Counted from the stretch's first letter, positions 43,039 through 51,109 are shown. The stretch is 64,000 bases of DNA from JAVBMJ01 sp031551275 (GCA_031551275.1 JAVBNX010000007.1:468887-532886), one strand, 5' to 3'. Numbers and translations: made by a program. Notes: generated by a model not told the origin, from the sequence alone.

Positions 43039-43917
43039 TTATCCTAAAGTGTGGCTTGAGATCAGCTCGATCATCAATTCATTCATGTCGTTGTCCGAGG
43101 CGGTCAGTTTCTTCGACTCCTTGGCCTGGAAGACCACGTTCTCGATCTTCTTGACCTTGGTGGGCGAACCGGCCAGGCCCAGGTCCTTGTCCTCGGCGTC
43201 GACGTCGGAGACGCCCCACTCATTGATGTTGAGGTAGTTCCTCTCGCAGCAGAACGAGGTCATGTAGTCGGAGTTCAGCTCCTGGAGCTCGGTCGGGGTC
43301 TTGGCGTGCTTGTATTTCATCACGCGGCGGGCGTTTTGCGGGCGGCACTCGGGCGCGGAGGCGTTGACCGTGACCACCAGGGGCAGCGGGCAGCTGACCA
43401 CTTCGAAGCCGTGCTCGAGGCGGCGCTTGACCACGATCTGCTTCTCGTCGATCGACTGGATATCCTCCACGTAGGTGATCTGGGGCCAGTTCATCTTCTC
43501 GGCGACCTGCGGGCCTACCTGGGCCGTGTCCCCGTCGATGGCCTGGCGGCCTGCCACGATGATGTCGGGTTTGATCTTGCGGATAGCGGCGGCCAGCGCG
43601 TAGGAGGTGGCCAGCGTGTCGGCACCGGCGAATTTGCGGTCGGTAAGAAGGTAGCCGCCGTCAGCCCCGCGGAAGATCGCGTCGCGGATGATATCGGCCG
43701 CCCTCGGGGGACCCATCGTGAGCAACTGGACGCTTGAACCGGGGCACATCTCTTTGATTACCAACGCCTGCTCCAAAGCCTGGAGGTCTTCAGGGTTGAA
43801 GATGGCGGGCAAAGCCGCGCGGTTGACCGTGCCGTCGGCCTTCATGGCGTCCTTGCCCACGTTGCGGGTGTCGGGTACCTGCTTGGCCAGCACGACGATT
43901 TTTAACTTTTTTGCCAT
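43039..43917 (-). CDS. etfB: Electron transfer flavoprotein beta subunit
   Basis: The 292-residue subunit begins KLKIVVLAKQVPDT and holds the nucleotide-binding IIVAGRQAIDGDTAQVGPQVAE, then VKRRLEHGFEVVSCPLPLVVTV. It starts the etfB-etfA-acyl-CoA dehydrogenase operon and has a clear promoter. It diverges from the histidine operon. Confidence 0.96.
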   Translation of the reverse strand: MAKKLKIVVLAKQVPDTRNVGKDAMKADGTVNRAALPAIFNPEDLQALEQALVIKEMCPGSSVQLLTMGPPRAADIIRDAIFRGADGGYLLTDRKFAGADTLATSYALAAAIRKIKPDIIVAGRQAIDGDTAQVGPQVAEKMNWPQITYVEDIQSIDEKQIVVKRRLEHGFEVVSCPLPLVVTVNASAPECRPQNARRVMKYKHAKTPTELQELNSDYMTSFCCERNYLNINEWGVSDVDAEDKDLGLAGSPTKVKKIENVVFQAKESKKLTASDNDMNELMIELISSHTLG

Positions 43918-43980
43918 TATTTTGTTGGATTATAATTTGTTGCGGTTTTACTACACCTTTTATTAAAGGGAAATATCCCG

Positions 43981-44011
43981 CAAAAGTACAAATCTTGGGC
44001 GAAATTTCCAA
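43981..44011 (-). promoter_or_regulatory. Promoter of etfB-etfA-acd
   Basis: On the minus strand a -33 TTG (44009-44011) and a -7 TACTTTTG (43981-43988) are 20 bp apart. The -7 is 63 bp before the etfB ATG. Confidence 0.75.
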
Positions 44012-44037
44012 GGGGACAAAAAATTAACAATACCGCG

Positions 44038-44067
44038 TTGGACTTTGGGGAACTTTTTCTACCTTTG
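44038..44067 (+). promoter_or_regulatory. Promoter of the histidine operon
   Basis: A -33 TTG (44038-44040) and a -7 TACCTTTG (44060-44067) are 19 bp apart. Transcription would start just before the leader-peptide ATG at 44076. Confidence 0.75.
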
Positions 44068-44075
44068 CACCCGAT

Positions 44076-44132
44076 ATGGGAAATTTGTACGCTCAACTGT
44101 TTCATCATCACGGTCGACTATCCAGCAGGTAG
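44076..44132 (+). CDS. hisL: Histidine operon leader peptide
   Basis: A short frame encodes MGNLYAQLFHHHGRLSSR with three consecutive His codons (CAT CAT CAC, 44103-44111) and ends in TAG. It lies 8 bp after the promoter -7 element and 81 bp before hisG, with an intrinsic terminator between. This is the classical layout of a His attenuator, where stalling at the His codons frees an antiterminator. The frame is too short to be proved by length; the His run and position are the evidence. Confidence 0.85.
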   Translation: MGNLYAQLFHHHGRLSSR

Positions 44133-44167
44133 CCGTGGCGTCGTGTAGTTGTTCGACTAAAAGATAA

Positions 44168-44203
44168 AAGGGCTGGCCTGAAGAGGTGGGCCCTTGTTTT
44201 TTT
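44168..44203 (+). terminator. Attenuator terminator of the histidine operon
   Basis: AAGGGC (44168-44173) and GCCCTT (44190-44195) pair, with inner CC/GG contacts, followed by seven T (44197-44203), 11 bp before the hisG ATG. CCAGC in the leader (44122-44126) is complementary to GCTGG (44172-44176) inside the terminator stem, a possible antiterminator contact. Confidence 0.8.
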
Positions 44204-44213
44204 AATTGAAGTT

Positions 44214-45065
44214 ATGATAAGGATTGCGATACAAGCCAAAGGCAGGCTCAACGAAGAGAGCCTGGCGCTGTTGTCCGAGGCCGGGATACGGGTCGAAGAG
44301 GGACGACGCAAACTGTTGACCCGCTCGGAGGACTTCCCCGTCGAGGTGCTCTACCTGCGCGACGACGACATCCCCCACGCCGTGGCCATGGGCGTGGCCG
44401 ATCTGGGGATCGTGGGGCTGAACGAGGTCGAGGAGAAGGGCCAGGACGTGGAGATCGTCCACAAGCTCGGTTTCGGGCGTTGCCGCATCTCGCTGGCCAT
44501 CCCCAAGGCCGAGGAGTACACCGGGCCGAAGTTCTTCGCAGGCAAGCGGATCGCGACCTCTTACCCCAAGATTTTGCGCGCCTTTTTCGAGCGCGAGAAC
44601 GTGCAGGCCGACATCCACGAGATCGCCGGATCGGTCGAGATCGCACCCTCCGTGGGGATGGCCGACGCGATCTTCGATATCGTCTCCTCGGGCGGCACGC
44701 TGGTCAGCAACGGGCTGAAGGAGGTGGAGAAGGTGCTCTTCTCGGAGGCCGTTCTGATCGGCTCGCGCAACCTCGACGCGGATAAGCGCAAGCTGCTGGA
44801 CCAGTTGCTGTTCAGGTTCTCGGCCGTGGAGTCTTCCCGGGGGATGAAGTATGTTTTGATGAACATTCCCTGCGACAAGGTCAAAGAGGCCGTGGCGATT
44901 TTGCCCGGTATGAAAAGCCCCACCATTTTGCCGCTGGCCGAGGAGGGGTGGTGCTCGATCCATGCGGTGATCGGCGAGCGGGAGCTTTGGGACAGGATCG
45001 AGCGGCTGAAAGCGGTCGGCGCGGAAGATATTCTGGTGCTGGCTTTAGAGATGATGATCCGATGA
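44214..45065 (+). CDS. hisG: ATP phosphoribosyltransferase, long form
   Basis: HisG catalyses the first step of histidine synthesis. At 283 residues it is the long form with a C-terminal ACT-like regulatory domain (about 210-283), so it should not need HisZ. Motifs: IAIQAKGRLNEES, VGLNEVEEKGQD, and the PRPP loop EIAPSVGMADAIFDIVSSGGTL. It overlaps hisD by 4 bp (ATGA). It heads the operon behind the attenuator. Confidence 0.96.
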   Translation: MIRIAIQAKGRLNEESLALLSEAGIRVEEGRRKLLTRSEDFPVEVLYLRDDDIPHAVAMGVADLGIVGLNEVEEKGQDVEIVHKLGFGRCRISLAIPKAEEYTGPKFFAGKRIATSYPKILRAFFERENVQADIHEIAGSVEIAPSVGMADAIFDIVSSGGTLVSNGLKEVEKVLFSEAVLIGSRNLDADKRKLLDQLLFRFSAVESSRGMKYVLMNIPCDKVKEAVAILPGMKSPTILPLAEEGWCSIHAVIGERELWDRIERLKAVGAEDILVLALEMMIR

Positions 45066-46342
45066 AAATCGTTGTAAATCCCCCCCGCGCGAATTGGCCG
45101 GCTTTGATGGAGCGCGCTCTGGGCGACGATGGACAGGTCGCCGATGTGGTGGACAGGATCGTCGCGCAGGTGCGGCAGGGGGGCGATATGGCTTTGCGGG
45201 AGCTGTCGCAGCAGATCGATAAGGTCGAGCTGGATGCGTTGCGGGTGAGCGAGGACGAGTTCGCGGAGGCGCAGGGTCTGGTCGCTGAAGAGGTCAAACA
45301 GGCGATTTTGGTCGCAGAAAAAAATATCCGCGCCTTCCACGCTGCGCAGAAGCCCGCAGGGGTCGATATGGAAACCGTCCCGGGGGTAAGGTGCGAGCTT
45401 AAAAGCGTGCCCATCCGCCGCGTGGGGCTTTACGTGCCGGGCGGGAGTGCGCCCTTGTTCTCGACCGTGCTGATGCTGGCGATCCCGGCCTCGGTGGCGG
45501 GCTGCGAGAGGGTGGTTTTGTGCACCCCGGTGCAGAAGAACGGCAAGGTGGCCCCCGAGGTGTTGTTCGCCGCGCAGCTTTGCGGGGTGGCGGAGGTTTA
45601 CAAGGTCGGCGGGGCGCAGGCCGTCGCGGCGATGGCTTACGGGACGCCTACGATTCCCAAAGTGGACAAGATCTTCGGGCCGGGCAACAGGTATGTGACC
45701 TGCGCCAAGACGATGCTCAGCAACGTGGTGGCGATCGATATGCCCGCCGGGCCGAGCGAGGTGATGGTCATCGCGGACGGTACGGCGCGCGCGGAGTTCG
45801 CGGCGGCCGATATGCTTTCGCAGGCCGAGCACGGGGCCGACAGCCAGGCGGTCCTGGTCGCTTACGATAAAGGGTTTGCGCAGCAGGTCGAACGGCAGGT
45901 GCAGATCCAGTTGGAGCGTCTGCCGCGAAAAGAAACGGCTCTCAAGGCGTTGGAGAACAGCTACGCGGTCGTGTTCGACAATGAAAAGGACGCGGTGGAT
46001 TTCGCGTTGGAGTACGCGCCCGAGCACCTGATCGTCTCGACCAAAAACGCCCGGGAGATCGCCTCTAAGGTCATCACCGCAGGCAGTACGTTTATAGGCA
46101 ATTACACCCCCGAGAGCGCGGGCGACTACGCCTCGGGGACCAACCATACCCTGCCCACGGCGGGTTGGGGCAGGAGCTTCTCCGGCGTGTCGACGATGAG
46201 CTTTATGCGCACGATGACCATCCAGGAGGCGACCCCCGAAGGACTGGCCGCGCTGGCCGGGGTCATAACCGCGATGGCCCGCGCCGAAGGGCTGGAAGCC
46301 CACGCCATGGCGGTGGACGTGAGAGTAAAAGAAGAAAAATGA
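45062..46342 (+). CDS. hisD: Histidinol dehydrogenase
   Basis: The start is the ATG at 45062, which overlaps the hisG TGA, giving 426 residues. HisD oxidises histidinol to histidine in two NAD+ steps. Motifs: RRVGLYVPGGSAPLFSTVLM, FGPGNRYVTCAK, ID-M-PAGPSEVMVIAD, and the Zn/active-site region AEHGADSQAVL with TNHTLPTAGW near the C-terminus. It overlaps hisC by 4 bp (ATGA), so the cluster is translationally coupled. Confidence 0.96.
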   Translation: MKIVVNPPRANWPALMERALGDDGQVADVVDRIVAQVRQGGDMALRELSQQIDKVELDALRVSEDEFAEAQGLVAEEVKQAILVAEKNIRAFHAAQKPAGVDMETVPGVRCELKSVPIRRVGLYVPGGSAPLFSTVLMLAIPASVAGCERVVLCTPVQKNGKVAPEVLFAAQLCGVAEVYKVGGAQAVAAMAYGTPTIPKVDKIFGPGNRYVTCAKTMLSNVVAIDMPAGPSEVMVIADGTARAEFAAADMLSQAEHGADSQAVLVAYDKGFAQQVERQVQIQLERLPRKETALKALENSYAVVFDNEKDAVDFALEYAPEHLIVSTKNAREIASKVITAGSTFIGNYTPESAGDYASGTNHTLPTAGWGRSFSGVSTMSFMRTMTIQEATPEGLAALAGVITAMARAEGLEAHAMAVDVRVKEEK

Positions 46343-47385
46343 AAACGACGATAGAAGAGGTTAAAAAACTGGTGCGGCCCAATATAGCCGCCCTGAAACC
46401 TTATTCAACGGCAAGGGACGAATACGAGGGCGAGATAGGCATCTACCTGGACGCCAACGAAAACCCCTACGAAAACGGCTTTAACCGCTACCCCGACCCG
46501 CGCCATAAGGCTCTGCGGGCCCGGATCTCGGAGATCAAGGGGGTACCCATGGAGCGGATCTTTACCGCCGGGAGCGGCAGCGACGAGATCATCGACCTGT
46601 TGTACCGGATCTTCTGCACGCCGGGGTGGGACAATGTGGTCTCGATCGCGCCGAGCTACGGGGTCTACTCGGTCAGCGCGGCGATCAACGACGTGGAGTT
46701 CCGCGAGGTGAGGCTCAACGCCGACTTTACGATGGACCCCGACGCGGTGCTGGACGCGGTGGACGGGACGACCTCGATGATCTTTGTCTGCTCGCCCAAC
46801 AACCCGTCGGGCAACCTGATCCCCACGCGTCAGATCGAGTACCTGTTGGAGAATTTTCCCGGCGTGGTGGTGGTCGACGAGGCCTACATCGACTTCGCGC
46901 CCGGTCAGAGCATGCTCTCCAAGCTCGACCAATACGACAACCTGGTCGTGCTGCACACCCTCTCCAAGGCGTGGGGCATGGCCGGGCTGAGGATCGGGAT
47001 GGGGTTCGCGCACCCCTACATCGTCGAGACGATGATGCGGGTCAAGGCGCCCTACAACATGAACTCGTTGACGCAGGCCACGGTGCTCAAAATGCTGGAG
47101 AGCGACCCCGCCGCCCAGGTGGCCGAGTTGGTCGCCCAGAGGGATCTGGCGATGGAAAAGATCAAAACCATGCCCGGAGTGTTGCAAATGTACCCCTCGG
47201 ATGCTAACTTTGTTCTGATAAAGGTGCAGCAGCCCCGCGCGATCTACGACCGTCTGATTGAAAGCGGCGTGATCGTCAGGGACAGGAGCCGGATTCCCGG
47301 GTGCGAGGGGTGTTTGAGGATCACGATCGGCACGCCGCAGGAGAACGCCTCGATGCTGGCCGCGCTGGAGAATATTCTGTCATGA
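46339..47385 (+). CDS. hisC: Histidinol-phosphate aminotransferase
   Basis: The start is the ATG at 46339 (MKTTIEEVKKLVRP), overlapping the hisD stop; 348 residues. It is a class I/II PLP enzyme: YLDANENPYENGFNRYPDP, GSGSDEIIDLL, CSPNNPSGNLI, DEAYIDF, and the PLP Lys in HTLSKAWGMAGLRIG. It overlaps hisB by 4 bp (ATGA). Confidence 0.96.
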   Translation: MKTTIEEVKKLVRPNIAALKPYSTARDEYEGEIGIYLDANENPYENGFNRYPDPRHKALRARISEIKGVPMERIFTAGSGSDEIIDLLYRIFCTPGWDNVVSIAPSYGVYSVSAAINDVEFREVRLNADFTMDPDAVLDAVDGTTSMIFVCSPNNPSGNLIPTRQIEYLLENFPGVVVVDEAYIDFAPGQSMLSKLDQYDNLVVLHTLSKAWGMAGLRIGMGFAHPYIVETMMRVKAPYNMNSLTQATVLKMLESDPAAQVAELVAQRDLAMEKIKTMPGVLQMYPSDANFVLIKVQQPRAIYDRLIESGVIVRDRSRIPGCEGCLRITIGTPQENASMLAALENILS

Positions 47386-48500
47386 AAAAAGCGATATTTG
47401 TCGACCGCGACGGGACGATCATCGTAGAGCCCGCATACGACTTCCAGATCGACTCGTTGGAGAAGCTGGAATTCATTCCCGGGGCCATTTCGGGGCTGAA
47501 AGCCCTGACCGGACAGGGGTATGAGTTGGTCCTGGCCTCCAACCAGGACGGGCTGGGCACGGAGAGCTATCCGGAACACACGTTTGTCGCTCCCCACCAG
47601 AAGATGCTCAGTACCTTGCAGGGCGAGGATGTGGTCTTCGACGACGCATTGATCGACCGCCACTTCGAGCACGAGAACGCCCCGACCCGCAAGCCCGGGA
47701 CGGGGATGTTCGGCAAATACATGGACGGCACCTACGACCTTGCCCAATGCTGGGTGGTCGGCGACCGCGCCACGGACGTCGAGCTGGCCCGCAACCTGGG
47801 GGCGAAATCCATTCTGCTCATGCCCACGCCCGAGGCAATGGAGTATATGGCGACTAAAGGATTGACCGCCACGCTGATCGCGCAGGATTGGCGGCAAATC
47901 GTCGAGGCGATCCGCTCCACCGAGCGCGTGGCCGTCGTGGAGCGTAAAAGCCGCGAGACGGATATCAAATTGGAACTCGACCTGGACGGGCGCGGGGAGT
48001 CGAAGATATGCTCGGGCCTGAATTTCCTGGACCATATGCTCGAGCAGATCGTCCACCACGGGGGCGTGTCGTTGAAATTGGAGTGCAAGGGAGACCTGCA
48101 CGTCGACGAGCACCACACCGTCGAGGATATCGCCATCGTGCTGGGACAGGCCTTCAAGCAGGCCTTGGGCGACAAAAGGGGCGTGGAACGCTACGGCTAC
48201 GCGCTGCCGATGGACGAGTGCGAGGCGATGGTATTGCTCGATTTCGGGGGCCGGATCGACTTCCGCTGGCAGGTGGAATTCCGCCGCGAAAGGGTGGGCG
48301 ACGTGCCGACCGAGATGTTCTCCCACTTCTTCAACAGTTTCGCCCAGGAGGCGCGCTGCAACCTGCACATCCGGGCCGAGGGGGAGAACGACCACCACAA
48401 AATCGAGGGCATCTTCAAGGCGTTCGCAAGGGCGTTGAAGGCCGCCATAAGAAGGGACGTGTTTTCGGGGGCATTGCCGTCGAGCAAGGGGGTTTTATAA
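47382..48500 (+). CDS. hisB: Bifunctional histidinol-phosphatase / imidazoleglycerol-phosphate dehydratase
   Basis: The 372-residue fusion starts at the ATG at 47382. The HAD phosphatase half (1-165) has DRDGTIIVEP. At the site of the E. coli Zn-binding Cys/His loop it reads RHFEHENAPTRKPGTG, with no Cys, so the loop is metal-free or different. The dehydratase half (about 185-372) has SGLNFLDHMLEQIVHHGG, DEHHTVEDIAIVLG and the later HHKIEGIFKAFARAL. The next his gene expected downstream, hisH, is absent. Confidence 0.95.
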   Translation: MKKAIFVDRDGTIIVEPAYDFQIDSLEKLEFIPGAISGLKALTGQGYELVLASNQDGLGTESYPEHTFVAPHQKMLSTLQGEDVVFDDALIDRHFEHENAPTRKPGTGMFGKYMDGTYDLAQCWVVGDRATDVELARNLGAKSILLMPTPEAMEYMATKGLTATLIAQDWRQIVEAIRSTERVAVVERKSRETDIKLELDLDGRGESKICSGLNFLDHMLEQIVHHGGVSLKLECKGDLHVDEHHTVEDIAIVLGQAFKQALGDKRGVERYGYALPMDECEAMVLLDFGGRIDFRWQVEFRRERVGDVPTEMFSHFFNSFAQEARCNLHIRAEGENDHHKIEGIFKAFARALKAAIRRDVFSGALPSSKGVL

Positions 48501-48532
48501 AAAAGAACAAGGATAAGTAATACCAAAAGAGA

Positions 48533-48598
48533 GCGGGCGGCAGCACCTTAGAAAACCCCCTCCCCTACGGTTAGGGGAGGGACGGGGAGGGGTGATCG
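48533..48598. repeat. Dispersed repeat family A, copy 3 (shortened)
   Basis: A 66-bp central portion of the family A repeat, from GCGGGCGGCAGCACCTTA to GGTGATCG. The hairpin is CCCTCCCCTA (48558-48567) with TAGGGGAGGG (48572-48581), 10 bp, loop CGGT. The mirrored purine tract is GGGGAGGGG (48584-48592). It fills the hisB-hisA gap. A degenerate 19-bp direct repeat (16 of 19 matching) flanks it at 48499-48517 and 48636-48654. Confidence 0.8.
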
Positions 48599-48649
48599 TC
48601 GACTAAAAGGCTCTCGCGAAGGGAAGGTCAGGAACAAAAAGGAACAAGG

Positions 48650-49381
48650 ATGAAAACCGAGATTATTCCCGCGATCGACATCATGTCGGGGCGGTGCGTA
48701 AGGCTTGCGCAGGGCGATTACGATTGCAAAACGGATTACAGCGGCGACCCGGTGGCGGTGGCCAAAAGTTTTGAGAAGGCCGGGGTGCACAGGCTCCATT
48801 TGGTCGACCTGGACGGGGCGAGGGTGTCGTTCCCCAAGAATCTGGATGTGGCGCGCCAGATCGTGATGCACACCGGATTGGACGTCGAGTTCGGCGGCGG
48901 GATCAAGTCGCGGGACGCGTTGAAGGCGGTCTTCGATACGGGGATCGACCGGGCCATCGTGGGCAGCATCGCCGTGAGCGAGCCCCACAAGGTAATCGAG
49001 TGGCTGGAGGAGTACGGCCCCGGCGAGATCATCCTCGGGGCGGATATCCGCGACGGCAAGGTAGCCACACACGGTTGGAAAAGGGAGTCGGAGTTGAGCG
49101 TCGAGGAGCTGATCGAGCGGTTTCTGCCCCACAGGCTCGCCCAGGTAATCTGCACCGATATCTCGAAGGACGGGATGCTGGCAGGGCCTAACTTCGACCT
49201 GTACAGGAGGTTGCATGAAAAATACCCCCATATCCGCTTCACGGTCAGCGGGGGGATCTCCTCGATGGAGGATATAGAAAAGGTCTCCGAAATGGGACTG
49301 TCCGCCGTGATCGTCGGCAAGGCGTTCTACGAGGGGCGCATTACTTTGGAAGATATAAAGGAATGGATGTCAAAAAGATAA
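48650..49381 (+). CDS. hisA: ProFAR isomerase (HisA)
   Basis: This is the 243-residue TIM-barrel isomerase of histidine synthesis: IPAIDIMSGRCVRLAQGDY, HLVDLDGARV, FGGGIKSRDALKAVFDTGIDRAIVGSIA in pieces, and the second phosphate motif VSGGISSMEDIEKV. It begins 149 bp after hisB and overlaps hisF by 19 bp. Its upstream GGAACAAGG may be a weak ribosome site. Confidence 0.95.
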   Translation: MKTEIIPAIDIMSGRCVRLAQGDYDCKTDYSGDPVAVAKSFEKAGVHRLHLVDLDGARVSFPKNLDVARQIVMHTGLDVEFGGGIKSRDALKAVFDTGIDRAIVGSIAVSEPHKVIEWLEEYGPGEIILGADIRDGKVATHGWKRESELSVEELIERFLPHRLAQVICTDISKDGMLAGPNFDLYRRLHEKYPHIRFTVSGGISSMEDIEKVSEMGLSAVIVGKAFYEGRITLEDIKEWMSKR

Positions 49382-50121
49382 TTCCCTGCCTCGACACGCG
49401 CGAGGGCAGGACGGTCAAAGGGGTCAACTTCGTGGATATCCAGGAAGTGGGCGATCCCGCGCAGATGGCGGTGAAATACGAGCGCGAGGGTGCAGACGAG
49501 TTGGTCCTGCTGGATATCAGCGCCACGGTCGAGGGCCGGACCACGTTCCTGGATGTGGTAAGGCGGGTCGCCGCGGGGATCTCGCTGCCCTTTACCGTGG
49601 GCGGGGGCATCGGCTCGGTGGAGGACGCCAAAAGGGTGATCGACGCGGGGGCCAACAAGGTCTCGGTCAACAGCGCGGCGGTGGCCCGTCCGGAGTTGAT
49701 CGACGAGCTCTCCGCCGCGTTCGGCCCGAATGCCGTTACGGTCGCCATCGACGGGCGGCAGGTCGACGGAAAATGGATCGTGACCACCCACGGCGGCAAG
49801 CGCAGCACCGATATGGATCTGTTCGATTGGGCGGTCGAGGCGCAGAAAAGGGGCGCGGGAGCCATCCTGTTTACCTCGATGGACCACGACGGGACCAAGG
49901 CCGGTTATCCGCTTCAGGCCTACGCCCGCCTGTCGGAATTGCTCGCCATTCCCGTGATCGCCTCGGGTGGCGCGGGGACCATCGACCACATCGCCGACGT
50001 GCTTACCCTGGGCAAGGCCGACGCGGCGTTGGCGGCCAGCGTGTTCCACTACGGGGAGATCCCGATCCCGGAGCTGAAGCAGGAGTTGAGGCGCAGGGGT
50101 ATTGAAGTGAAAATCAAATAA
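49363..50121 (+). CDS. hisF: Imidazole glycerol phosphate synthase cyclase subunit (HisF)
   Basis: The 252-residue TIM barrel has the catalytic Asp in IIPCLDTREGRTVKG, the first phosphate site VGGGIGSVEDAK, the second Asp in LFTSMDHDGTKAGY and the second phosphate site ASGGAGTIDH. HisF normally works with the glutaminase HisH, whose gene is missing here. HisF alone can use free ammonia in vitro. It overlaps hisA by 19 bp and precedes hisIE by 8 bp. Confidence 0.96.
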   Translation: MDVKKIIPCLDTREGRTVKGVNFVDIQEVGDPAQMAVKYEREGADELVLLDISATVEGRTTFLDVVRRVAAGISLPFTVGGGIGSVEDAKRVIDAGANKVSVNSAAVARPELIDELSAAFGPNAVTVAIDGRQVDGKWIVTTHGGKRSTDMDLFDWAVEAQKRGAGAILFTSMDHDGTKAGYPLQAYARLSELLAIPVIASGGAGTIDHIADVLTLGKADAALAASVFHYGEIPIPELKQELRRRGIEVKIK

Positions 50122-50129
50122 TAGAAGAT

Positions 50130-50735
50130 ATGGAAAGATTCGCAGACCTCGATTGGGCGAAAAACGCCGACGGTTTGATCCCTGCCGTGGTGCAGGACGA
50201 TGTCACGCTCAAAGTGCTGATGTTGGGTTACATGAACAAAGAGGCCCTGGAAAAGACGCTCGCCGAAAAGCGCGTGACCTTTTACAGCCGCACCCGCAAA
50301 ACGCTTTGGACCAAAGGCGAAACCAGCGGCAACTTTTTGGAGGTGGTCTCCGTATCGGGCGATTGCGACAAGGATTCGTTGCTGGTCAGGGCCATTCCCA
50401 CGGGTCCCACCTGCCACACGGGTCTGCGCAGCTGCTTCGGCGACGAGCCTGCGGATGAGGGATTTATCCGCTACCTGGCCCGCGTGATCGCCCGTCGCCA
50501 CCAGCAGATGCCTGAAGGCTCCTACACGACCAAGCTGTTCAACAGCGGCGTGGCCAAGATCTCCCAGAAAGTGGGCGAGGAGGCTGTCGAGACGGTGATC
50601 GAGGCCGTGGCAGGCAACCATTCGGCGATGATCTACGAGGCGTCCGATCTGATGTACCACCTGCTGGTGTTGTTGGAGGCCACGGGCTATTCGATCGCCG
50701 ACCTGGAGAAAGAGCTGGCCCTGCGCCACAAGTAA
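50130..50735 (+). CDS. hisIE: Bifunctional phosphoribosyl-AMP cyclohydrolase / phosphoribosyl-ATP pyrophosphatase
   Basis: The 201-residue fusion has a HisI half (1-105) with VTFYSRTRKTLWTKGETSGN and the Zn Cys pair in GPTCHTGLRSC. The HisE half (about 110-201) has KISQKVGEEAVETVIEAVAGNH. It is the last gene of the operon. A hairpin with an 8-bp stem follows at 50747-50780. Confidence 0.96.
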   Translation: MERFADLDWAKNADGLIPAVVQDDVTLKVLMLGYMNKEALEKTLAEKRVTFYSRTRKTLWTKGETSGNFLEVVSVSGDCDKDSLLVRAIPTGPTCHTGLRSCFGDEPADEGFIRYLARVIARRHQQMPEGSYTTKLFNSGVAKISQKVGEEAVETVIEAVAGNHSAMIYEASDLMYHLLVLLEATGYSIADLEKELALRHK

Positions 50736-50890
50736 AGTAACTACAAATTTAGGCCGGAAGTTGCATTTTTACGCCTAAATCCGTAGCTTTGCGCTTCGCG
50801 CGAAGGCAGGATGCGCCTCGGCAATCCAAAAACAAGTTTTTGATTGCTCTCGGCTTTCACTATCTTTGCGCTTCGATTCTTGAAAAGAGG
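50736..50890 (+). promoter_or_regulatory. Intergenic region with tandem promoters and three inverted repeats before the tRNA
   Basis: ATTTAGGC/GCCTAAAT (50747-50754 with 50773-50780) is a stem after hisIE without a T-run. Two -7 elements follow: TAGCTTTG (50784-50791) and TATCTTTG (50861-50868), each continuing as CGCTTCG. Between them are CTTCGCGCGAAG (50794-50805, a perfect palindrome) and a hairpin GCAATC-AAAAAC/GTTTTT-GATTGC (50821-50847). The second hairpin includes the -33 TTTG (50839-50842) of the nearer promoter. Confidence 0.65.
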
Positions 50891-50964
50891 GGGCCCATAG
50901 CTCAGTTGGTCAGAGCAGCGGACTCATAATCCGAAGGTCGGGGGATCATGACCCTCTGGGCCCA
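50891..50964 (+). tRNA. tRNA with CAT anticodon (Ile2 or Met), unusual T-loop
   Basis: The acceptor stem GGGCCCA pairs with TGGGCCC; discriminator A; CCA is not encoded. The D arm is GCTC/GAGC, and the anticodon loop CTCATAA gives CAT. The T-loop reads ATCATGA instead of TTCRANN, so the usual T54-A58 pair is A54-T58. The anticodon stem has a G27-A43 mismatch. Overall resemblance favours the lysidine-modified Ile2 tRNA, but Met cannot be excluded by eye. Confidence 0.85.
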
Positions 50965-50973
50965 CTTCATTGC

Positions 50974-51006
50974 AAAGGAGTTACGATTCTCTCGTAACTC
51001 TTTTTT
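50974..51006 (+). terminator. Intrinsic terminator of the tRNA gene
   Basis: GAGTTACG (50978-50985) and CGTAACTC (50993-51000) form an 8-bp stem with a 7-nt loop, followed by six T. It begins 9 nt after the tRNA. Confidence 0.92.
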
Positions 51007-51079
51007 GTTTTTATGCGATTGCGCATTTCTACCTACGTGAAATGCGTATTAATAACTTCGGGGAGTGGCGGCAAAGCCC

Positions 51080-51087
51080 TATTTTTG
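51080..51087 (+). promoter_or_regulatory. -7 element of the cysteine-dioxygenase-like gene
   Basis: TATTTTTG, 22 bp before the ATG at 51110, with TTCG (51057-51060) 19 bp upstream as a weak -33. Confidence 0.6.
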
Positions 51088-51109
51088 TATCAGGTAAAAA
51101 CCAAAGCGT

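Noticed and set aside
48513..48536. Remnant hisH reading frame in the hisB-hisA gap
   Set aside because: The residues encoded (starting ATA AGT AAT ACC) do not resemble the HisH N-terminus; only the flanking similarity to the hisA start is kept as a clue.
44152..48609. Shared 11-mer TCGACTAAAAG before hisG and before hisA
   Set aside because: Matches of this length are expected by chance in 64 kb, and the surrounding bases do not align.
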